Counted from the stretch's first letter, positions 33,869 to 43,969 are shown. The stretch: DNA of 64,000 nt from Chryseobacterium balustinum (GCF_900168205.1 NZ_FUZE01000002.1:124001-188000); one strand, 5' to 3'. Translations and numbers: made by a program. Notes: generated by a model from the letters alone, not told the origin.

Positions 33869-34861
33869 ATGAAAAGAAACATCATCTTCGCCTTACTTAC
33901 CACATTTTTTTCAATTACAATTTCAGCTCAATCGGATAGCATTCGAGTGTATATTACCAAAGCGCTGAAAATTATGAAAAGTAAATCGGTGAATAAATCA
34001 AAGCTCAATTGGGATGAAATATTTGATAAAACTCTTGCAGAAGCATCGAAAGCTAAAACGATAAAAGAGACTTATCCCATTATAAAAAATTCTTTAAGTT
34101 CATTAAACGATTCTCATTCTAATTTTTATCCCGCAGAAGTGGTAAAAGCCTACACTTTAGGATACAAAGCAACGGGTCAGGAGTTTCCGGTCATTAAAAG
34201 TGAAATGCTGGAAAACAGCTATGCTTACATCAGTTTACCAGATATTGGCTCGTTCAATAAAGATGACTGGAACTTGTACATCAATACTTTTTATGCAAAA
34301 GTGAATGACTTGCAAAAACGTAAACCTAAAGGCTGGATCATTGATTTGAGAGGAAATTTTGGAGGAATGCTTTATCCGATGTATGCTGCAATAGCTCCTT
34401 TTTTAGACGATAAAAATGTAGTCGGGACAAAAGACGCTGAAGGACAAATTGAATATTACAATTACAAAGATGCTAAGTTCTATGAAGGTTCAACAGCTAC
34501 ACAGATGTTCCAATTAACACAAAAAGAGCCAAAATCGGTGAAAAAACCTGTAACAATATTGGTAGATAAAGTGACGGGAAGTTCGGGAGAATTTATTACC
34601 GCTGCATTTGTCGGTCAAAAAAATGTAAAAATCATTGGCACAAATACGCAGGGCTTAACCTCGGGAAACCAAGAATATAAGTTATCTGACGGATCTTTCC
34701 TTGTTCTTACCACGGGCAATATTGTTGACAGAACAGGAAAAGAATATGCTAAAATTGGTGAAGGAATTCCCCCAAATATCATCATTGAAAAATCAGATGA
34801 CAAAGCAAAAACGAATGAAACTTATTTGAAAGAGGCATTGAAGTATATTGATGGCAAATAA
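33869..34861 (+). CDS. S41 family peptidase
   Basis: A 330-residue secreted serine protease of the tail-specific (C-terminal processing) type. A signal peptide (1-20, ending TISAQ) is followed by a helical region and the S41 core. The core includes GWIIDLRGNFGGMLYPMYAAI and the nucleophile in DKVTGSSGEFITAAFVGQ. No PDZ domain is evident, so it is a short form. A -7 box TACTTTTG lies at 33844-33851. It is convergent with the TonB receptor gene, stops five bases apart. Substrate unknown. Confidence 0.9.
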   Translation: MKRNIIFALLTTFFSITISAQSDSIRVYITKALKIMKSKSVNKSKLNWDEIFDKTLAEASKAKTIKETYPIIKNSLSSLNDSHSNFYPAEVVKAYTLGYKATGQEFPVIKSEMLENSYAYISLPDIGSFNKDDWNLYINTFYAKVNDLQKRKPKGWIIDLRGNFGGMLYPMYAAIAPFLDDKNVVGTKDAEGQIEYYNYKDAKFYEGSTATQMFQLTQKEPKSVKKPVTILVDKVTGSSGEFITAAFVGQKNVKIIGTNTQGLTSGNQEYKLSDGSFLVLTTGNIVDRTGKEYAKIGEGIPPNIIIEKSDDKAKTNETYLKEALKYIDGK

Positions 34862-34866
34862 AAAAA

Positions 34867-36897
34867 TTAAAAATCAACTTTCATTCCCAAAATAAAATTT
34901 CTTTTCGCTGCAGGATTATAATATCGGTTTCCAAATGCATTGATATCAAAACCTGAAACATAATCTTCATTATATAAATTCTGAACTTGCAGATATAAAT
35001 TCACTCTTGTTTTCTCAAAATCTACCGGAAATCTGAATTGAATATTTCCAATTAAATTTGATTTCGAATAAACAGAATTCGCATCATTCAAAGGTATTTT
35101 TGAAGTATAAAAATGAGAATAATCAACATAAAGTTTTTTGAAAAAAGTAAAATTAAGCAAACTGTTTATCGTCGTTCTTGGAACTCCCGTTACATCATTT
35201 CCTGAAAAGTCATTTTGATTTTGCTGATAATTTTTAAATTTAAAATCATAAAAACTTCCTGAAAATCTGAATTTCAACTGGCTGAAAAAATCATTTTTAA
35301 GATCAATGTTTTTAGATTCTAACAAAAATTCAAAACCTTTCTGAACAGTTTTCCCTGAGTTGACAAAATATTCCTGTCCGGCTTCGTTTTGTCTTCTTAC
35401 AATTGCATCATTGAGTCGAAAATCAAAATAGTTTGCTTCCACAAAAAAGGAATTTACAAACTGCTTTCGAATTCCCACTTCTTTGTTCCAACCAAATTCC
35501 GGATTGAGATTGACATTAAATTGCTGGTTTGAAGAACGAATTTCTTCATTGGTGGGTGCTGAATTTCCTTTTCCGATTTTCCCTCTAACCGAAAAACCTT
35601 TTTCTAAAAGATAGGTTACTCCAAAATTAGGAAGCCATTGATTTTTAAAATGTATATTTCCGTTTTCTGTTCGTGGATAAAGCCTTTCCCAATCGTAAGA
35701 ATTTGAATTTAAACTTACCGAAATATCGCTAAAAAATTTTTCATTCATATTTAATTTCTGCGACAGAAAATAAAATCCTGAAGTGTTTTTAATCTGATCA
35801 AAATTTTGTGGATTGCCTTCAAAACCTTTGTTATTATCATAATTTTTAACGAAAATATCATTAATTCCACCTTCAAAACCGAATCGGTAGGCTAATGAAA
35901 TTTTATCCCACATTTTCTCATAATTAAAATGGGTTCTTACCGCAAAATTCTTTTCAAAACGGTTTTCAAAATTGGTAATAAACGGATTTTCAAAATCTAC
36001 GTAAGAGCCCTGAACTAAAATGAAATGCGAAAAATTATGATTAAATTGATATTCATTCGAAAGCCCCGCAAGAATCATTTTATTGCGAATTCCTGCGTTC
36101 TGTTCCGAAGCATCCGGAAGTGTTGCAGTTCCCGGTCGGGCTTGCTTTCTGTCAATATTCATCTGCTCCAAAGTCAGTCCGCCCGGAGTTTGATAATCAA
36201 GATCCGAATACATCAACATTCCTTTTAAAATTCCCTTTTCTGAATATTGAAAATTATCTTTTATAAAGATTTGCTTTCTCTTTACTTTCGACTGTTCACG
36301 ATAAGAATCGGTTTGATAATAATTTTGAAAAACTTCCAAAAAATGTTTCCCGATTTGTTTAGAAAAATTTAAACTCTGGTTAAACGTTCCATAACTTCCA
36401 GTTGACAAATTTGCTGATAAATTGTCTGAATATTTTGTTTTTAAAAGCACTGTTCCGCCAGTTACAGCTCCATAATCACCACTTTCAGGACCTTTATAAA
36501 TCTCCATTCGATCAATCAATTCTGGAGAAATCACATTAAAATAAGTATTTCCGGAAGCATCTGACAAAATGAAATCATCCAGATAAACCTTTACATTCCG
36601 AACTCCAAAAGGTGAGCGTAAAGTGCTTCCACGAAGCGAAATTCTGTAACTTCCGGGGGAACGTTCTTCCATTCTTGCTCCTGCAATTTGATTGATCGAT
36701 TCCAGCATTCTTTCCGGTGTATTTTGATTGAGTAAATTTTCTGAAACTACCGAAACTGATTTTGTGGAAGCTATAAAAGTGGTTGGCTTTTTATAAGCAT
36801 CAATTTTTACTTCTGAAATTAAGTTGACAGAATCTTTTTTCTGAGACAGTAAAAATGTTGCGGACAGGGTTGAAAGAAGAAAATATATTTTTGTCAT
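34867..36897 (-). CDS. TonB-dependent outer-membrane receptor
   Basis: A 676-residue receptor from the ATG at 36897. A signal peptide (YFLLSTLSATFLLSQ) is followed directly by a plug domain (about 25-145; TERMLESINQIAGARMEERSPG-like start, then GPESGDYGAVTGGTVLLKT) and a 22-strand barrel ending in NFILGMKVDF. There is no carboxypeptidase-like N-terminal extension, so it is a classical siderophore or metal receptor rather than SusC type. The MFS gene upstream (37016) has its own terminator, so co-transcription is uncertain. Ligand unknown. Confidence 0.92.
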   Translation of the reverse strand: MTKIYFLLSTLSATFLLSQKKDSVNLISEVKIDAYKKPTTFIASTKSVSVVSENLLNQNTPERMLESINQIAGARMEERSPGSYRISLRGSTLRSPFGVRNVKVYLDDFILSDASGNTYFNVISPELIDRMEIYKGPESGDYGAVTGGTVLLKTKYSDNLSANLSTGSYGTFNQSLNFSKQIGKHFLEVFQNYYQTDSYREQSKVKRKQIFIKDNFQYSEKGILKGMLMYSDLDYQTPGGLTLEQMNIDRKQARPGTATLPDASEQNAGIRNKMILAGLSNEYQFNHNFSHFILVQGSYVDFENPFITNFENRFEKNFAVRTHFNYEKMWDKISLAYRFGFEGGINDIFVKNYDNNKGFEGNPQNFDQIKNTSGFYFLSQKLNMNEKFFSDISVSLNSNSYDWERLYPRTENGNIHFKNQWLPNFGVTYLLEKGFSVRGKIGKGNSAPTNEEIRSSNQQFNVNLNPEFGWNKEVGIRKQFVNSFFVEANYFDFRLNDAIVRRQNEAGQEYFVNSGKTVQKGFEFLLESKNIDLKNDFFSQLKFRFSGSFYDFKFKNYQQNQNDFSGNDVTGVPRTTINSLLNFTFFKKLYVDYSHFYTSKIPLNDANSVYSKSNLIGNIQFRFPVDFEKTRVNLYLQVQNLYNEDYVSGFDINAFGNRYYNPAAKRNFILGMKVDF

Positions 36898-36964
36898 TGT
36901 GCAATGCAAAGCAAAAATTATACTGTTTTGTGTTTATTTAAAATTAATGTTTTGTGAATTAATC

Positions 36965-36999
36965 AAAAAAAAAGAAAGCTGCAAATCTGCAACTTTCTT
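36965..36999 (-). terminator. Intrinsic terminator of MFS gene
   Basis: Arms AAGAAAG..GCA / TGC..CTTTCTT (36972-36999). On the minus strand it is followed by a run of T. It lies just beyond the MFS stop. Confidence 0.75.
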
Positions 37000-37015
37000 A
37001 TATCATTTAAAATAT

Positions 37016-38245
37016 TTAGTCAACAATTTCCTTGTTGTCTTTAATCATCCATGGAACAATAAAGTAGAATGCAATGGCAATCAAGGTTGCCAAAACTCCG
37101 GTACCAACCCATAAAACGGCAAATCCTAGTTTTTCAGCAATCAAAGTTCCCAAATATGGGGTCACAATAAATGCGATTGAAAAAGAAATTCCATTCAAAC
37201 CCATATAGGCACCTTTGTTGTTTTTACCTGACCTTAAAGCGGTGATGGTCGACATAAAAGGCAATGCCCAAATCTCACCAATCGACAATAAAGTCATTGA
37301 AATTACTAAAGTGATAATACTGTAATCGAAGCCCAACATCGCATAAGAAAGCCCACAAATGAAGGTTCCTAAAAACATGGTTCTAGCTAAGCTCAGATAT
37401 TTTTCGGCAATCTGAACCAATCCCATTTCTAATAACACAACTATAAATCCGCTGTACCCTAATAAATAACCGATATTTTGCTGACTTAATTGTGCAGTAT
37501 CTTTATAAAAAATTGTCAACGTACTGAATAGCTGGAAAAAACAGATTGAAAAAAGCATACACAAGAAGCAGTAAATCAAGAATTTGCTATCTCGATATGG
37601 CGAATTTTCTTTTTTAATCTCAATCGCTTCTTTCACTTTTCTTGCTCTCAGTTTTGCCAGTTTATTTCTTTTTCGAAAGAAAACAATGTATAAAATCCCG
37701 GCCAATAAAGCTGCTAAAGCATTTGAAAAAAACAAAAACTCATAAGAAATTGCCGATAAAATTCCACCTAAAGCTGGACCGATAGAGAATCCTAAATTGA
37801 CCGCCATTCGGTTTAATGAAAATGCTCTTGTAATATTTTCCGGTTTCGCATATTTGGTAATCGCAACTGAATTTGCCGGACGAAATGAATCGCTGACAAT
37901 ACTTTGAATCAAAATAATAGCAGCAACTCCCACTTCTGTTTTAAAGAGTGGAATTAAACAAAAAAGTGGAACACTCAGTAACAAACTCAGGTATTGAACT
38001 TTGTATTCTCCAATTTTATCGGTAATAAATCCGCCCAACCAAGAACCGATTACAGAACCGATTCCGAAAAAGCTAAGCACAATTCCTGTATGTTCTATAC
38101 TGAATTTTAAATGAGCCGTCATATAAACTCCCAAAAACGGGAGCACCATCGAACCTGCACGGTTGATGAGCATTACCAAAGCAAGCATCCAGCTTTCCTG
38201 CGAAAGCCCTTTGAATGAGTTGGTGTATAATTGTATTAATTTCAC
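37016..38245 (-). CDS. MFS transporter
   Basis: A 409-residue transporter with twelve predicted helices. The loop 2-3 motif is GSWLGGFITDKIGEYKVQ, a good match to MFS motif A (G-x-x-x-D-R/K-x-G). A charged cytoplasmic loop (KKRNKLAKLRARKVKEAIEIK-like) sits between helices 6 and 7. The drug:H+ antiporter type is the closest match. Substrate unknown. It is upstream of a TonB receptor but separated by a terminator. Confidence 0.9.
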   Translation of the reverse strand: MKLIQLYTNSFKGLSQESWMLALVMLINRAGSMVLPFLGVYMTAHLKFSIEHTGIVLSFFGIGSVIGSWLGGFITDKIGEYKVQYLSLLLSVPLFCLIPLFKTEVGVAAIILIQSIVSDSFRPANSVAITKYAKPENITRAFSLNRMAVNLGFSIGPALGGILSAISYEFLFFSNALAALLAGILYIVFFRKRNKLAKLRARKVKEAIEIKKENSPYRDSKFLIYCFLCMLFSICFFQLFSTLTIFYKDTAQLSQQNIGYLLGYSGFIVVLLEMGLVQIAEKYLSLARTMFLGTFICGLSYAMLGFDYSIITLVISMTLLSIGEIWALPFMSTITALRSGKNNKGAYMGLNGISFSIAFIVTPYLGTLIAEKLGFAVLWVGTGVLATLIAIAFYFIVPWMIKDNKEIVD

Positions 38246-38364
38246 AATTTCTAATTTTAATATTTGATTTTTAACGCTATAAGCGCTATTATTTTTTTAA
38301 ACAATCTTTGTTTTTAGGCCTGCAAGGACGTTTCATTCTCTTGGTATCTTGTAATGTTTTGATG

Positions 38365-38400
38365 AGATTGCTTCATCTCTTCGATGATTGCAATGACAAA
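38365..38400. repeat. Degenerate dispersed repeat (GAGATTGCTTC..GCAATGACA)
   Basis: GAGATTGCTTCATCTCTTCG followed by GATTGCAATGACAAA. It matches the layout of a repeat widely scattered between genes in Bacteroidota (GAGATTGCTTCG...CGCAATGAC). It lies in the 210-bp gap between the MFS and glnS genes. Confidence 0.45.
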
Positions 38401-38430
38401 AAACAGGGCTTAAAAAATTAAGCCCTGTTT
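38401..38430 (-). terminator. Intrinsic terminator of glnS
   Basis: Thirteen-base perfect arms AAACAGGGCTTAA / TTAAGCCCTGTTT with an AAAA loop, 26 bp past the glnS stop, with T-rich minus-strand sequence after it. Confidence 0.88.
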
Positions 38431-38455
38431 CATTTATATCAATATAAATAAATTT

Positions 38456-40129
38456 TTACTCCGGCTTATAAGAGTCTTTTAAAGTCACCGTTCTATTGAA
38501 TACAAAATTTGTATCTGTAGAATCCTGATCTTTCGTAAAGTAGCCAATTCTCTGGAACTGAAGTGGTTCTCCCACTGCAACATCCTTTAAACTAGGCTCA
38601 GCAAATCCTTGAATTGTATTGACAGATTCAGGATTAATGAAATTCAAGAAATCTACATCTTTCTCAGCATCAGGCTGTTCCACCGTAAATAATTTCTCGT
38701 AATTTCTTACTTCCACAGGAATTGCATGCTGCGCAGAAACCCAGTGAATGGTACCTTTTACTTTTCTTAAACTTTCTTCAGTTCCGCTTCCAGACTTTGA
38801 TTTTTCGTCATAAGTAGCGTAAATGGTTGTAATCTCACCATTTTCATCCTTTTCTACTCTTTCACCTTTAATGATGTAAGCAGATTTTAAACGGACTTCA
38901 CCACCCAGTCTTAATCTAAAGAATTTATTACCCGCTTCTTCCTTGAAGTCTTCACGCTCAATATATAATTCTCTAGAGAAAGGAATTTCTCTTGTTCCTG
39001 CATCTTCCTGCTCATTATTATTTTCGGTAACCAGCCATTCTTCCTGACCTTCAGGGTAGTTTTCAATCACTAATTTAATAGGATCAACGACCGCCATTAC
39101 ACGTTTAGCTACTTTATTTAGATCTTCACGAACACAGAAATCTAATAATTGAATTTCAATTAAATTCTCTCTTTTTGCAACCCCTACTTTATCAATAAAG
39201 TTTCTAATTGCATTAGCCGTGAAGCCTTTTCTCCTCATTCCGGAAATCGTAGGCATCCTAGGATCATCCCAACCGTTGACTACATTTTCAGCAATCAGTC
39301 TTTGTAGTTTTCTTTTGGAAGTAATCATGTAAGAAACGTTCATCCTTGCAAACTCTCTTTGCTTGTTTTTCACCTTCCCTTCTTCATAAACCTGGTCTAA
39401 ATACCAATTGTAAAGAGGTCTGTGGTTTTCAAACTCTAAAGAGCATAGCGAGTGCGAAATTTGCTCAATATAATCAGATTCACCATGAGCCCAATCGTAC
39501 ATTGGATAAATTTTCCAGTCTGTACCTGTTCTGTGGTGAGGTTTATTTAAAATTCTGTACATCACAGGATCACGCATATTCATATTCGGTGAAACCATGT
39601 CAATTTTTGCACGAAGAGACATTGAACCACTTTCGAATTCACCGTTTTTCATCTTTTCGAATAAATCTAAAGACTCTTCAACAGGACGATTTCTGAATGG
39701 AGATTCTATTCCCGGTTCTGCAGGATTTTTTCTTTGCTCAGTAATAACTTCAGACGGCTGCTCATCAACGTAAGCTTTTCCTTCTTTGATCAGCTGTACT
39801 GCCCAATCGTAAAGCTGCTGGAAGTAATCGGATGCATACAAAACTTTATCCCATTTGAAACCCAACCATTCAACGTCTTTCATGATAGAATCTACGAATT
39901 CCTGCTCTTCTTTTTCAGGGTTCGTATCGTCGAAACGAAGGTTTACGGGAGCATTGTATTTTTCACCCAAACCGAAGTTGATGCAGATTGCTTTTGTATG
40001 ACCTACATGCAGATAACCGTTTGGTTCAGGCGGAAAACGGAAACGGAGTTGATCATTTGCTAGACCGTTTGCCAAATCATCTTCTATAATTTGCTCAATA
40101 AAATTGAGTGATTTTTTTTCTTCTTCCAT
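38456..40129 (-). CDS. glnS: Glutamine--tRNA ligase
   Basis: A 557-residue class I aminoacyl-tRNA synthetase. HIGH motif in PPEPNGYLHVGHTKAICIN (about 32-50). The KMSKS-equivalent reads YMITSKRKLQRLI, with Thr where E. coli has Met; the catalytic lysines are kept. The GlnRS-specific anticodon-binding barrel is recognisable in the C-terminal half (HWVSAQHAIPVEVRNYEKLF and NPESVNTIQGFAEPSL). Full length. It has its own terminator and a -7 box on the minus strand. Confidence 0.96.
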   Translation of the reverse strand: MEEEKKSLNFIEQIIEDDLANGLANDQLRFRFPPEPNGYLHVGHTKAICINFGLGEKYNAPVNLRFDDTNPEKEEQEFVDSIMKDVEWLGFKWDKVLYASDYFQQLYDWAVQLIKEGKAYVDEQPSEVITEQRKNPAEPGIESPFRNRPVEESLDLFEKMKNGEFESGSMSLRAKIDMVSPNMNMRDPVMYRILNKPHHRTGTDWKIYPMYDWAHGESDYIEQISHSLCSLEFENHRPLYNWYLDQVYEEGKVKNKQREFARMNVSYMITSKRKLQRLIAENVVNGWDDPRMPTISGMRRKGFTANAIRNFIDKVGVAKRENLIEIQLLDFCVREDLNKVAKRVMAVVDPIKLVIENYPEGQEEWLVTENNNEQEDAGTREIPFSRELYIEREDFKEEAGNKFFRLRLGGEVRLKSAYIIKGERVEKDENGEITTIYATYDEKSKSGSGTEESLRKVKGTIHWVSAQHAIPVEVRNYEKLFTVEQPDAEKDVDFLNFINPESVNTIQGFAEPSLKDVAVGEPLQFQRIGYFTKDQDSTDTNFVFNRTVTLKDSYKPE

Positions 40130-40167
40130 TAAAATTCGCTTTAAGAGTCGTATTATGCGACAATTTG

Positions 40168-40175
40168 CAAATTTA
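40168..40175 (-). promoter_or_regulatory. -7 box of glnS
   Basis: TAAATTTG on the minus strand matches TAnnTTTG, 38 bp before the glnS ATG. No clear -33 box. Confidence 0.45.
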
Positions 40176-40282
40176 GGAAAATTTCAGGGTTTATGAAAAT
40201 GATAAATTTTAAAAATAAATTCACATAAAATTGATTTTTTTTTCGGACATTTACATCACCAACAGTTAACATAATATCAATC

Positions 40283-40360
40283 ATGGAAAAATTAAAAAAA
40301 CAATTTGCTGACATTCTTAAGTCAATTAAGAAAGCAATTTTTGTAAATGGCGTGGTTTAA
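40283..40360 (+). CDS. Candidate 25-residue cationic amphipathic peptide
   Basis: A short reading frame starting MEKLKKQFADIL and ending FVNGVV, alone on the plus strand between glnS and menC. Hydrophobic residues fall at 4, 8, 11, 12, 15, 18 and 19, and six lysines line the other face, giving a textbook amphipathic helix with net positive charge. The leader (ataatatcaatc) is A-rich like real genes here. A weak hairpin (40354-40374) overlaps its end. No family recognised; coding status unproven. The stop is eight bases from the convergent menC stop. Confidence 0.35.
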   Translation: MEKLKKQFADILKSIKKAIFVNGVV

Positions 40361-40368
40361 TCAAACGA

Positions 40369-41373
40369 TTAACCTTTAAAGAAGAGCTGCTCTCCATTTA
40401 GATGCAGGCTACTTTCAAAATTATTAGTAAACAAACTTCCGGTTCCTAAACCTTGAGGCATTTGACTTCCTTTTGTAAAAGTATATTGGGCAATTGCATT
40501 CAACCCAATATTACTTTCCAAAGCAGAAGTAACCCACCATCCAATATTTCGCTGCACAACTAGAGATATCCACTCATCCGAACCTGAAAATCCTCCTACT
40601 AAAGCCGGTTTCAAAATAATATATTGTGGTTTTATTTGGTCTAAAAGTATTTTCTTTTCATTGAAATCAATAATCCCTATCAGCTCTTCGTCAAGAGCAA
40701 TTGGAGTTGGTGTCTCTGCACACAAGTCTGCCATATCGTTCCAACTGCCAGCTTTTATGGGTTGCTCGATGGAATGAATGTGTAAGTCTGAAAGCTGTTG
40801 CAATACAATTTTAGCTTCTTTTTTAGAAAATCCGCCATTGGCATCAACTCTCAATTCTAGTGTATCTTTTGAAAACTTTTGTCTTAATTTTTGAAGAATC
40901 CTATGTTCTGATTTCCAGTCAACACCAATTTTTAATTTAATACAATGAAAGCCCTGTTCAAGTTTTTCCAGGATTTGTTCTTCCATAAAATCTACATCGC
41001 CCATCCAGATTAAACCATTAATCATCATTGAGCGCTGTTCTTTTGTAAATTCACTTGGAAAATAGAGTTTTCCGCCGTGTTTTAAATTTAGCAAAGCCTG
41101 CTCGTACCCGAACCAAATCGATGGAAACTCTTTTAATTCTTCTTTTAAAAATTCAGAATCCTGGTGAATGTTTTCACAAAGCCACAGCAATTTTTCTTCA
41201 TAATCTGGTCGGTCATCATAGCTTAGCCCTCTGAATATTGCGCACTCTCCTATTCCTTTATTTTCATTTTGAAAAACTTCGAGAATGTAGGTTTCTTTTT
41301 CAAGCAAAACGCCACGAGATGTTCCACTCGGGCGTTTAAATTTTAATAAATATTTGTAATATTTTGCTATCAT
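40369..41373 (-). CDS. menC: o-Succinylbenzoate synthase
   Basis: A 334-residue enolase-superfamily enzyme. It dehydrates SHCHC to o-succinylbenzoate in menaquinone synthesis. Catalytic and metal residues fit: the Lys pair in HCIKLKIGVDW (about 138-148), metal Asp in LRVDANGGFS, Glu in HSIEQPI, and Asp in IALDEELIG, with a late Lys in YIILKPALVGG. The gene starts directly after the fbp stop, so fbp-menC is an operon. The N-terminal domain (KRPSGTSRGVL) fits MenC better than dipeptide epimerases, though this is not certain. Confidence 0.83.
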   Translation of the reverse strand: MIAKYYKYLLKFKRPSGTSRGVLLEKETYILEVFQNENKGIGECAIFRGLSYDDRPDYEEKLLWLCENIHQDSEFLKEELKEFPSIWFGYEQALLNLKHGGKLYFPSEFTKEQRSMMINGLIWMGDVDFMEEQILEKLEQGFHCIKLKIGVDWKSEHRILQKLRQKFSKDTLELRVDANGGFSKKEAKIVLQQLSDLHIHSIEQPIKAGSWNDMADLCAETPTPIALDEELIGIIDFNEKKILLDQIKPQYIILKPALVGGFSGSDEWISLVVQRNIGWWVTSALESNIGLNAIAQYTFTKGSQMPQGLGTGSLFTNNFESSLHLNGEQLFFKG

Positions 41374-42390
41374 TTATTTTACGCTGTCGATTCGCATAAA
41401 TTCTTCAGCTTTTTCTACCATATCTACACTTCCTGCAAAGAAAGGTATTCTTTGGTGAAGCTCGGTAGGCTCAACCTCCATAATTCTTCTAAAACCATCT
41501 GTAGCCTTTCCACCAGCTTGTTCAGCCAAAAACGCCATAGGATTACATTCGTATAATAATCTTAATTTCCCGTTAGGTGATTGCCCATATGAAGGATAGA
41601 TATAAATTCCTCCTTTCAACATATTTCTGTGGAAATCTGCTACTAATGAACCAATATATCTGGAAGTGTATGGTCTATCACCTTCTTCCATCTGACAATA
41701 TTTAAGGTAATTTTTAACTCCTTGCGGAAATTTAATATAATTACCTTCATTGATAGAATAAATTTTACCCGTTTTTGGGAATGTCATATTAGGATGAGAA
41801 AGATAATAAGTTCCCAGAGAAGGATCTAAAGTAAACCCGTTTACACCGTTACCTGTCGTATAAACAATCATAGTAGAAGATCCGTAAATAACATATCCTG
41901 CAGCAATCTGATTAATTCCTTTCTGTAAGAAATCTTCTAACTGCACCGGAGTTCCGGGCTCTGTAACTCTTCTGTAAATTGAGAAAATTGTTCCTACAGA
42001 AACATTCACATCAATATTTGAAGACCCATCTAAAGGATCGATTAGAACTACATATTTGCTTAAATGTCCGTTTTCTCCACATTTAATATCAATAAAATCG
42101 TCATTTTCTTCTGAAGCGATTCCACAAACAACTTCTCTTTGAGAAAGCGCCGTGATAAATATATCATTTGCAATTACATCAAGCTTTTGCTGCTCTTCGC
42201 CCTGAATATTCTGATTTCCAGCTGCACCCGTGATATCTACGATTCCTGCCTTATTTACCTCTCTATTTACTACTTTGGATGCCAGTCTTATAGCACTTAG
42301 AAGACGCGAAAATTCACCAGTGGAATACTGAAAATCTTCCTGCTTATCAATTAAAAATTCTCCTAGAGTCTGTAATGGTTGATCTGACAT
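41374..42390 (-). CDS. fbp: Class I fructose-1,6-bisphosphatase
   Basis: A 338-residue gluconeogenic phosphatase that removes the 1-phosphate of fructose 1,6-bisphosphate. The metal-binding motif [16 protein letters not shown] is near residue 115-130, with ASEENDD before it. The substrate loop contains [19 protein letters not shown] (about 255). Length and motifs match class I enzymes. It is the first gene of the fbp-menC pair and faces the aspartate kinase gene across a 319-bp gap. Confidence 0.96.
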   Translation of the reverse strand: MSDQPLQTLGEFLIDKQEDFQYSTGEFSRLLSAIRLASKVVNREVNKAGIVDITGAAGNQNIQGEEQQKLDVIANDIFITALSQREVVCGIASEENDDFIDIKCGENGHLSKYVVLIDPLDGSSNIDVNVSVGTIFSIYRRVTEPGTPVQLEDFLQKGINQIAAGYVIYGSSTMIVYTTGNGVNGFTLDPSLGTYYLSHPNMTFPKTGKIYSINEGNYIKFPQGVKNYLKYCQMEEGDRPYTSRYIGSLVADFHRNMLKGGIYIYPSYGQSPNGKLRLLYECNPMAFLAEQAGGKATDGFRRIMEVEPTELHQRIPFFAGSVDMVEKAEEFMRIDSVK

Positions 42391-42709
42391 TTTTATGTTT
42401 TTACTTTACTGCCAAATTTCGGAAATTTTATCACATTAAAAAATATTTTCTTATAAAAGAGCTTAAACACTATTAATCAACACCATATCAAACAAATCAT
42501 CCCATATATGGCATAATTTATTAACACTGTACATTCCCAAATCATGCCCTTAAACAGCAAATATATCTTATATTTTACCTCAATTTTAATTAAATCTTAA
42601 TTCAATCCACGTTCAACGCTATTTCATATCTCACCGTAATTGCATAATTTTGACATCCGAAAAAAAATTCAATGTTTTAATATCTAACAATTTTATTCTT
42701 AACAATTTA
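42391..42709. other. Divergent intergenic region fbp / aspartate kinase
   Basis: A 319-bp AT-rich gap. A -7 box TAATTTTG (42645-42652) lies 57 bp before the aspartate kinase ATG. No TAnnTTTG was found in the fbp direction. No gene or strong hairpin was seen. An upstream in-frame ATA/TTG extension of the kinase into this region is not supported. Confidence 0.6.
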
Positions 42710-43948
42710 ATGAAAATTTTCAAGTTTGGAGGTGCATCAGTGAAAGATGCCGAAAGTGTAAAAAATGTATCTATGGTTCTTAGCAGCCAGGGTTTTGAAA
42801 AATGTCTACTTGTAATTTCAGCAATGGGTAAAACTACCAATGAGCTGGAAAAAGTAGTAGAATTATATTTCAAAAAAGACAACTATCAAACTGAAATAGA
42901 GAAAATAAAACAGAAACACATTGAAATAGCTAAGGGGCTTTTCTCGGAAAATCATGCAGTTTTTGCAGAAATCAATCTGTTTTTTGATGATATTGTTTCT
43001 TTTTTAAGAAGAAATAAATCTCCCAATTATAATTTTGTCTACGACCAGGTTGTAAGTTGCGGAGAAATGATTTCTACTAAAATTGTAAGTGAATATCTAA
43101 ATGACATACAATTTACCAATCAATGGCTCGATGCAAGAGACTACATAAAAACAGATGATTCTTATAGAGACGGTGTTGTAAACTGGCAAAAAACGGAGGA
43201 ATTCATATCGAATTTAAATCCTGATATTTGCTATGTAACTCAAGGTTTCATCGGTTCTGATGACAATAATTTCACCGTAACCTTAGGAAGAGAAGGTTCA
43301 GATTACTCAGGAGCAATTTTTGCATATTGCCTTAATGCAACCGCAATGACGATTTGGAAAGACGTTCCGGGAGTGATGACGGGAGACCCAAGAATCTTTA
43401 AGGATGTTACACTTTTATCTAATATTTCTTACGAAGAGGCTATAGAAATGGCTTATTTTGGAGCGAGTGTTATCCATCCAAAAACATTGCAACCTCTTCA
43501 GCAAAAAAACATTCCTTTTTATGTAAAATCTTTTGTAGACCCTACAAAAGAAGGAACTAAAGTAGGCGATTCTGAAAAAAATCAAAGCGAAGAATCTTAT
43601 ATTTTAAAAGACAATCAAACGTTGCTTAAAATTTCTACACGAGATTTCTCTTTCATTGCAGAAGACCACATGAGCTTAATTTTCAATAATTTAGCTAAAT
43701 ACAAAATCAAAGTTTCTTTGATGCAGAATTCTGCAATCTCTTTGGCGTTGTGTCTTGAGGATAAATTCCTTAAAATTGAGGAGCTTAATAATGAGCTTCA
43801 GAAAATTTTTAAAACAGATGTCATAAAAAATGTATCTTTATTTACTGTAAGAAATGCAAAAATGGAGAACATCGACAAATTTTACCAAGAAAAAAGTGTA
43901 TTATTGGAACAGATTTCTAAGAATACGCTTCAAATGGTAACACTATAA
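42710..43948 (+). CDS. Aspartate kinase
   Basis: A 412-residue monofunctional aspartokinase from the ATG at 42710. It phosphorylates aspartate at the entry to lysine, threonine and methionine synthesis. The N-terminus MKIFKFGGASVKDAESV carries the kinase K-F-G-G motif. TLGREGSDYSGAIFAYCL and IWKDVPGVMTGDPRIF are further active-site blocks. The C-terminal 120 residues form ACT-type regulatory domains. There is no fused homoserine dehydrogenase. Which isozyme is not clear, so no symbol is given. Confidence 0.93.
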   Translation: MKIFKFGGASVKDAESVKNVSMVLSSQGFEKCLLVISAMGKTTNELEKVVELYFKKDNYQTEIEKIKQKHIEIAKGLFSENHAVFAEINLFFDDIVSFLRRNKSPNYNFVYDQVVSCGEMISTKIVSEYLNDIQFTNQWLDARDYIKTDDSYRDGVVNWQKTEEFISNLNPDICYVTQGFIGSDDNNFTVTLGREGSDYSGAIFAYCLNATAMTIWKDVPGVMTGDPRIFKDVTLLSNISYEEAIEMAYFGASVIHPKTLQPLQQKNIPFYVKSFVDPTKEGTKVGDSEKNQSEESYILKDNQTLLKISTRDFSFIAEDHMSLIFNNLAKYKIKVSLMQNSAISLALCLEDKFLKIEELNNELQKIFKTDVIKNVSLFTVRNAKMENIDKFYQEKSVLLEQISKNTLQMVTL

Positions 43949-43969
43949 ATAAATTCTGAGTAAACACAC

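Noticed and set aside
40354..40374. Hairpin at the end of the 25-residue ORF as a strong terminator
   Set aside because: Only four-plus-four base pairs with a bulge and three T; weak in either direction.
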